64,000 nt of DNA from Myxococcus stipitatus (lineage in GTDB: Bacteria > Myxococcota > Myxococcia > Myxococcales > Myxococcaceae). Under the pieces are notes generated by a model. That model did no database searches. It was not told the origin of the DNA and worked only from the letters and a program-made list of their open reading frames with translations. Each line of letters opens with the position of its first letter. The first letter of the stretch is position 1. Both the position numbers and the translations under genes were made by a program. Of the stretch, positions 61,301 through 64,000 are shown piece by piece. The stretch lies in assembly GCF_037414475.1 (NCBI RefSeq), contig NZ_CP147913.1, forward strand, positions 3,720,001 to 3,784,000, read 5' to 3'.

Positions 61301-62782
61301 GAGGAGGAGATCGCCGCGGCCTTCGGGAGCGTGCTCGGCACGACACGCGTGGACATCCACGACGACTTCTTCGGCGTCGGTGGCACGTCGCTCATGTTGG
61401 CGAGGCTGGCGTCGCGGCTGCTCAACCGCTTCAACATCGCCATCCCCGTCCACCAGTTCTTCAAGGTACCCACCGTGGCGGGCGTCGCGAACGTGGTGGA
61501 GACCTTCCAACGCGAGGGCCTCGAGGCCGTGCTGATGAATCAGCACGCCACGCGCCTGGACACGGACGCCACCCTGGCCCCGGACATCTCGCCCGAGGGT
61601 CTGCCCGAGGCCGACTTCCTCGACCCGTCCGCCGTCCTGCTCACGGGGGCCACGGGCTATCTGGGCGCGTTCCTCCTGCAGCAACTGCTGCTGCGCACGC
61701 ACGCCACGGTCTACTGCCTCGTCCGCGCGGACACACCCGCCCAGGCGATGAAGCGCGTGCGGGAGACAATGCAGCAGTACCTCGTCTGGGACGAAGCCCA
61801 CGCGGCGCGCATCCGTCCCCTCGTCGGAGACCTGGCGCGGCCGCGCCTCGGACTGAGCGAGGCGGAGTGGGACGCGATGGCCGGCAAGCTCGACGCCATC
61901 TACCACAACGGCGCGCTGGTCAATTTCGTCTACCCCTACTCCGCGCTGCGAGGCCCGAACGTGCAGGGCACCCAGGAGGTGCTGAGGCTCGCGTGCCTGC
62001 GCAGGCTCAAGGCCGTGCACTACGTCTCCACCATCGACGTGCTGCTGGCCACGCACATGCCGCGCCCCTTCCTGGAGGACGACTCACCGCTGCACAGCCC
62101 GGTGGAGGTGCCCGGCGGCTACACCGGGAGCAAGTGGGTGGCGGAGAAGGTCGTCGACATCGCCCGCGCGCGCGGCATCCCCGTGGGCATCTACCGGCCC
62201 GGCCTCATCCTGAGTCACGAGGAGACGGGAGCGACGCAGACCAACGACTACCTGCTGGTCGCGTTCCGGGGCTACGTCCCCATGGGCATCCTCCCCGAAT
62301 ACCCGCGCATCTTCGACACCATCCCCGTCGACTACGCCGCGAAGTCCATCGTCCACATCTCCCTCAAGCGGGAGGCGCTCGGTCGCTTCTTCCACCTGTT
62401 CAACCCGGCGCCCGTCTCCCTGCACCAGTTCTGCGAGTGGATTCGCACGTACGGATACGACTTCGACATCGTCCCCTTCGACGAGGCGCGACGACGGGCC
62501 TTGGAAGTCGACGCGTCGCACCCGCTCTACCCCCTGGTGCCGCTCATCCGCGACGCGGAGGCAGAGCCCCAGCCCGCGCTCGACCCCTCCGTCATCGGCG
62601 AGCTCCAGCCAGCGATGGAGTGCGCCAACGCGCTGGAGGTGCTGGCGGGCAGCGGCATCCGTTGCCCTCCCATGACCGAGGCCCTGGCGCACCGCTGCAT
62701 CCAGTACCTGGTCGACGTCGGCTTCCTCCCGCATCCCGAAGCGCTGCGCGCCGCCCGCGCGAGACAGGTTGCTGGAACCTGA
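58307..62782 (+). CDS. NRPS: degenerate C (Pictet-Spengler-type), A, PCP, reductase (SfmC-like)
   Basis: A 1491-residue terminal module. In the C domain (about 35-470) the HHxxxDG motif is replaced by GHELVVS (from residue 159): one His remains and the Asp-Gly is lost. The A domain (about 490-1000) has pocket residues D-P-W-G-L-G-L-I-D-K, which I associate with the 3-hydroxy-5-methyl-O-methyltyrosine domains of saframycin-type synthetases. PCP Ser is about 1028 (GVGGTSLM). The reductase (about 1105-1491) has LLTGATGYLGAF for NADPH and the YxxxK pair Y1272/K1276. Family knowledge: SfmC releases peptidyl aldehydes reductively and its C domain runs repeated Pictet-Spengler cyclisations. GTG 58307 or ATG 58310 is the start. 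Confidence 0.94.
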   Translation: MMPSQNDSVPRPLEDKRAALTRWLRERGADPANLTPTQRRLWMLLQLDGSLPAQVLTARELRGALELAPLQQAVAEVGRRHDLLRSTFKDVGGTPLRRVHPIAALSLRLTDATGTDAAERLSDLAREMLAPRADVASGPLLDVQLVKLAADHHVLFASGHELVVSASALESFLHEILATYAALHSGASLDEGPALSHTEHAVLEHAWLTGPEGAATIESWRRRLADVPVLQLPTDRPRPAVKTHRSASVHQLLSPEILEQLSALATRAEEELGTVLLTGLQTLLARYSLQTDVTVGVRDEHPVSAESEPPGPGRGPLVLRVGLGGDPSFEDALRRTGRALREARRWARVPFGTLVDALQPSRDLSRTPFFQTLFQFRDAREVLDLLPGLRVTPHVPRVGTTPVDVTLAATATQEGLHLRVDYNTDLFDASTARRMLDHLRTLLEGALTRPTSTLSALRLLPAEEWGQVLHGWNATAHAAPMEKCLHELVEEQAARTPGLIAITGPGGELTYAMLDEQANQLAHHLRGLGLEREDRVALCLERSVEMVVSMLAVLKAGGAYVPLDPEHPTERLAQLLTDSGARVLITQRSLTARVGTSSAKRLLVDEDWPSIAANPREAPSRTTTPANLAYLIYTSGSTGTPKAVMLTHRGIVNNLTWRQATWPLTSEDRVLQNHPFSFDPSVWATFWPLLVGARTVVTAAGQATDSRSMVELMRAQGITVYGAVPSLNSVLMEEPEIGRCTRLRYVLSGAEALTGALQRGIFSRVSATVANLYGPTETTIDATSWTCPRVEEPEAAPIGRPIGNMRTYVVDAHLQPVPVGVPGEICVGGAGLARGYHGRPGLTAERFVPDPFSGEPGARLYRTGDLGRYRADGAIMFLGRVDDQVKVSGYRVELGEVEAALGQHPDVREVVVVAHASGPDMKRLVAYIVPAENAAPQARALATYLEAYLPAYMVPTVFVIVGELPRTANGKVNRQALPAPQVERPESRTDFTGPRSPLEEEIAAAFGSVLGTTRVDIHDDFFGVGGTSLMLARLASRLLNRFNIAIPVHQFFKVPTVAGVANVVETFQREGLEAVLMNQHATRLDTDATLAPDISPEGLPEADFLDPSAVLLTGATGYLGAFLLQQLLLRTHATVYCLVRADTPAQAMKRVRETMQQYLVWDEAHAARIRPLVGDLARPRLGLSEAEWDAMAGKLDAIYHNGALVNFVYPYSALRGPNVQGTQEVLRLACLRRLKAVHYVSTIDVLLATHMPRPFLEDDSPLHSPVEVPGGYTGSKWVAEKVVDIARARGIPVGIYRPGLILSHEETGATQTNDYLLVAFRGYVPMGILPEYPRIFDTIPVDYAAKSIVHISLKREALGRFFHLFNPAPVSLHQFCEWIRTYGYDFDIVPFDEARRRALEVDASHPLYPLVPLIRDAEAEPQPALDPSVIGELQPAMECANALEVLAGSGIRCPPMTEALAHRCIQYLVDVGFLPHPEALRAARARQVAGT

Positions 62783-62826
62783 GCGGCCACGCCCGATTCC
62801 TCCCACTGCAAGAGACGAGTCCCTGA

Positions 62827-63486
62827 ATGATCCACCACGTCGAGTTGACCCAACCTGTCCTCAAGTACGTCCGTGAGCAATCCCTGCGCGACAACGCCAT
62901 CCTCCGCGACCTGCGCGAGGAGACGTCGCACCTGCCGCTGCGCACGATGCAGATTCCCCCGGAGCAGGGGCAGTTGCTCTACCTGCTGACGCGGCTGATG
63001 GGCGCGCGCAAGACGCTGGAGGTGGGCGTCTTCACCGGTTACAGCACCCTGTGCACCGCGCTCGCGCTGCCGCCGGACGGAAAGGTCGTCGCGTGCGACT
63101 TGAGCGAGGAGTGGGTCTCCATCGGCCGGCGCTACTGGAAGCTCGCGGGCGTGGACGACCGCATCGACGTGCGTCTCGGGGATGCGCACAACACCCTCGA
63201 GGCGCTGGTGTCCGGCCCCGACCGGGGGACGTTCGACCTGGCGTTCATCGACGCGGACAAGGAGAGCTACGAGCACTACTACGAATACACGCTCCGGCTG
63301 CTGCGCCCGGGCGGGTTGGTGGTGCTCGACAACACGCTCTGGTCCGGCAAGGTCGCGGACCCGGCCATCTCCGACCCGGAGACGAACTCACTGCGCCGCA
63401 TCAACGCGAAGCTCCTGCACGACGAGCGCGTGGACCTGAGCATGCTCCCCTTCGCGGACGGGCTGACCTTCGCGCGCAAGCGCTGA
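62827..63486 (+). CDS. SafC-like catechol O-methyltransferase
   Basis: A 219-residue metal-dependent O-methyltransferase of the caffeoyl-CoA/catechol type. SAM-binding segments are [21 protein letters not shown] and [11 protein letters not shown]; the metal ligands sit in [13 protein letters not shown] and [13 protein letters not shown]. SafC of the Myxococcus saframycin Mx1 cluster has this size and 4-O-methylates catechol amino acids such as L-DOPA, and the same reaction on hydroxylated methyltyrosine is inferred here. It lies 44 bases after the terminal NRPS and 4 bases before the peptidase gene, so it is in the NRPS operon. Confidence 0.9.
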   Translation: MIHHVELTQPVLKYVREQSLRDNAILRDLREETSHLPLRTMQIPPEQGQLLYLLTRLMGARKTLEVGVFTGYSTLCTALALPPDGKVVACDLSEEWVSIGRRYWKLAGVDDRIDVRLGDAHNTLEALVSGPDRGTFDLAFIDADKESYEHYYEYTLRLLRPGGLVVLDNTLWSGKVADPAISDPETNSLRRINAKLLHDERVDLSMLPFADGLTFARKR

Positions 63487-63490
63487 ACCC

Positions 63491-64000
63491 ATGCCGCCGA
63501 CCTCCCTCCCCACCGCGAGCCGTCCCCCGCCGCCCTCCGGCATCCCCGGTGGGCCGGGCGTCGTGCTCGCGTTGCTGTTGCTGGTCGGCGGCACCTGGGC
63601 GGCCCTGGCGCCCTACCAACCGCCCGCGCCTGTTCCCGCCTCCGCTCCCGTCGAGGACTTCTCCGCGGAGCGGGCCTTGGCCCACGTGTCGCAACTCGCG
63701 CGGGAACCCCATCCGGTGGGCTCGCCGGAGCATGCGCGCGTGCGGGAGTACCTCCTCGCGCGGTTGGAGGAGCTGGGCCTCTCACCCGAGATTCAACGGG
63801 CTCCGAGCGTGGCCGAGTTCCCGACGCCGTTCGGTGTGACCTACCGGTCCGCGGCCGTCGTCCAGAACGTGCTCGCCCGAATGCCAGGACGCTCCAGCGA
63901 GCGGGCCCTCTTGTTGATGGCGCACTACGACTCCGTGCCCGCGGGCCCGGGCGCCAACGACAACGCCGCCGCGGTGGCCACCCTCCTGGAGACGGCGCGT
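63491..64000 (+). CDS. M28-family membrane metallopeptidase (SfmE-like), cut by the window edge
   Basis: Only the first 170 residues are visible, from ATG 63491. A Pro-rich start is followed by a membrane helix (GVVLALLLLVGGTWAALA), a prodomain-like stretch (LAHVSQLAREPHPVGSPEH) and the first zinc block of M28 peptidases: LLLMAHYDSVPAGPGANDNAAAV, with His and Asp ligands. SfmE in saframycin synthesis is a membrane peptidase that cuts the lipopeptide leader outside the cytoplasm to release the drug precursor. This gene is four bases after the SafC-like gene, so the same prodrug-maturation role is likely. The C-terminal membrane part lies beyond the window. Confidence 0.85.
   Translation, partial: MPPTSLPTASRPPPPSGIPGGPGVVLALLLLVGGTWAALAPYQPPAPVPASAPVEDFSAERALAHVSQLAREPHPVGSPEHARVREYLLARLEELGLSPEIQRAPSVAEFPTPFGVTYRSAAVVQNVLARMPGRSSERALLLMAHYDSVPAGPGANDNAAAVATLLETAR

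Noticed and set aside
20499-64000. One continuous biosynthetic cluster joining the halogenase operon and the THIQ genes
   Set aside because: About 11 kb of unrelated genes (protease, propeller, gluconokinase, ligase) with terminators lie between them, and saframycin chemistry needs no halogenated amino acid.
1-64000. CRISPR arrays, tRNA or rRNA genes, insertion sequences
   Set aside because: No regularly spaced repeats, cloverleaf-like genes, rRNA segments or transposase-like proteins were noticed by eye; a tRNA scan could not be run.

Overview
The window is GC-rich, densely coded bacterial DNA with strong G/C preference at third codon positions. It almost certainly comes from a myxobacterium of the Myxococcus/Corallococcus type. 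The best evidence is a complete pomY-pomZ-pomX division-site operon at the left end. PomX carries the N-terminal PomZ-activating peptide with K13 and R15, and PomZ has Walker residues K66 and D90. FAAL-primed NRPS genes, many lipoproteins and beta-propeller proteins fit the same group.

Layout: 0-5.7 kb holds the pom operon and a small HTH regulator. 5.9-20.4 kb is mostly ordinary metabolism and regulation: a desaturase with an overlapping AraC regulator, a PLD-GST pair, a TetR regulator with tandem operator-like sites and two tandem aldehyde dehydrogenases, an ABC-F ATPase, a zinc alcohol dehydrogenase, a frameshifted lipoprotein, a GNAT enzyme, a small [2Fe-2S] protein and BenE. 29.3-40.6 kb is again non-cluster sequence: a B3/B4 tRNA-editing-like protein, a kinase-fold protein, an astacin/FG-GAP lipoprotein, a repeat lipoprotein, a secreted protein ending in a Hint domain, gluconokinase, a zinc-ribbon protein and a SWIM-ligase fusion.

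Two biosynthetic regions stand out. (1) 20.5-29.3 kb is a tight ten-gene operon built around a SyrB2-type non-heme iron halogenase with the HxA motif. Around it are an A-PCP protein, a free PCP, an alpha/beta hydrolase with Cys at the nucleophile elbow (SyrC/CmaE-like aminoacyl shuttle), a VOC enzyme (possible CmaC-like cyclase), a heme-oxygenase-like oxidase, a methyltransferase, a type II thioesterase, an AlaX-type tRNA deacylase and a degenerate LeuB-like protein. I infer that it makes a chlorinated or cyclopropyl branched amino acid, with trans-editing as possible self-protection. (2) 40.7 kb to the right edge is a saframycin/safracin-type tetrahydroisoquinoline cluster. Its NRPSs are FAAL-ACP-C-A(Ala)-PCP, C-A(Gly)-PCP and C*-A-PCP-reductase, where C* is a degenerate condensation domain. 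It also has an SfmD-like heme enzyme with the H-x(38)-H-x3-C motif, MbtH, C-, N- and O-methyltransferase candidates, a P450, a flavin monooxygenase, an MFS exporter and the start of an M28 membrane peptidase like SfmE.

How region 2 should work, by family knowledge: tyrosine is C-methylated, ring-hydroxylated by the SfmD-like enzyme and O-methylated. FAAL-primed acyl-Ala-Gly is reduced to an aldehyde and joined to two modified tyrosines by Pictet-Spengler chemistry on the last NRPS. The lipid prodrug is then exported and trimmed by the M28 peptidase. All functional statements are from reading the sequence; no database search was run.
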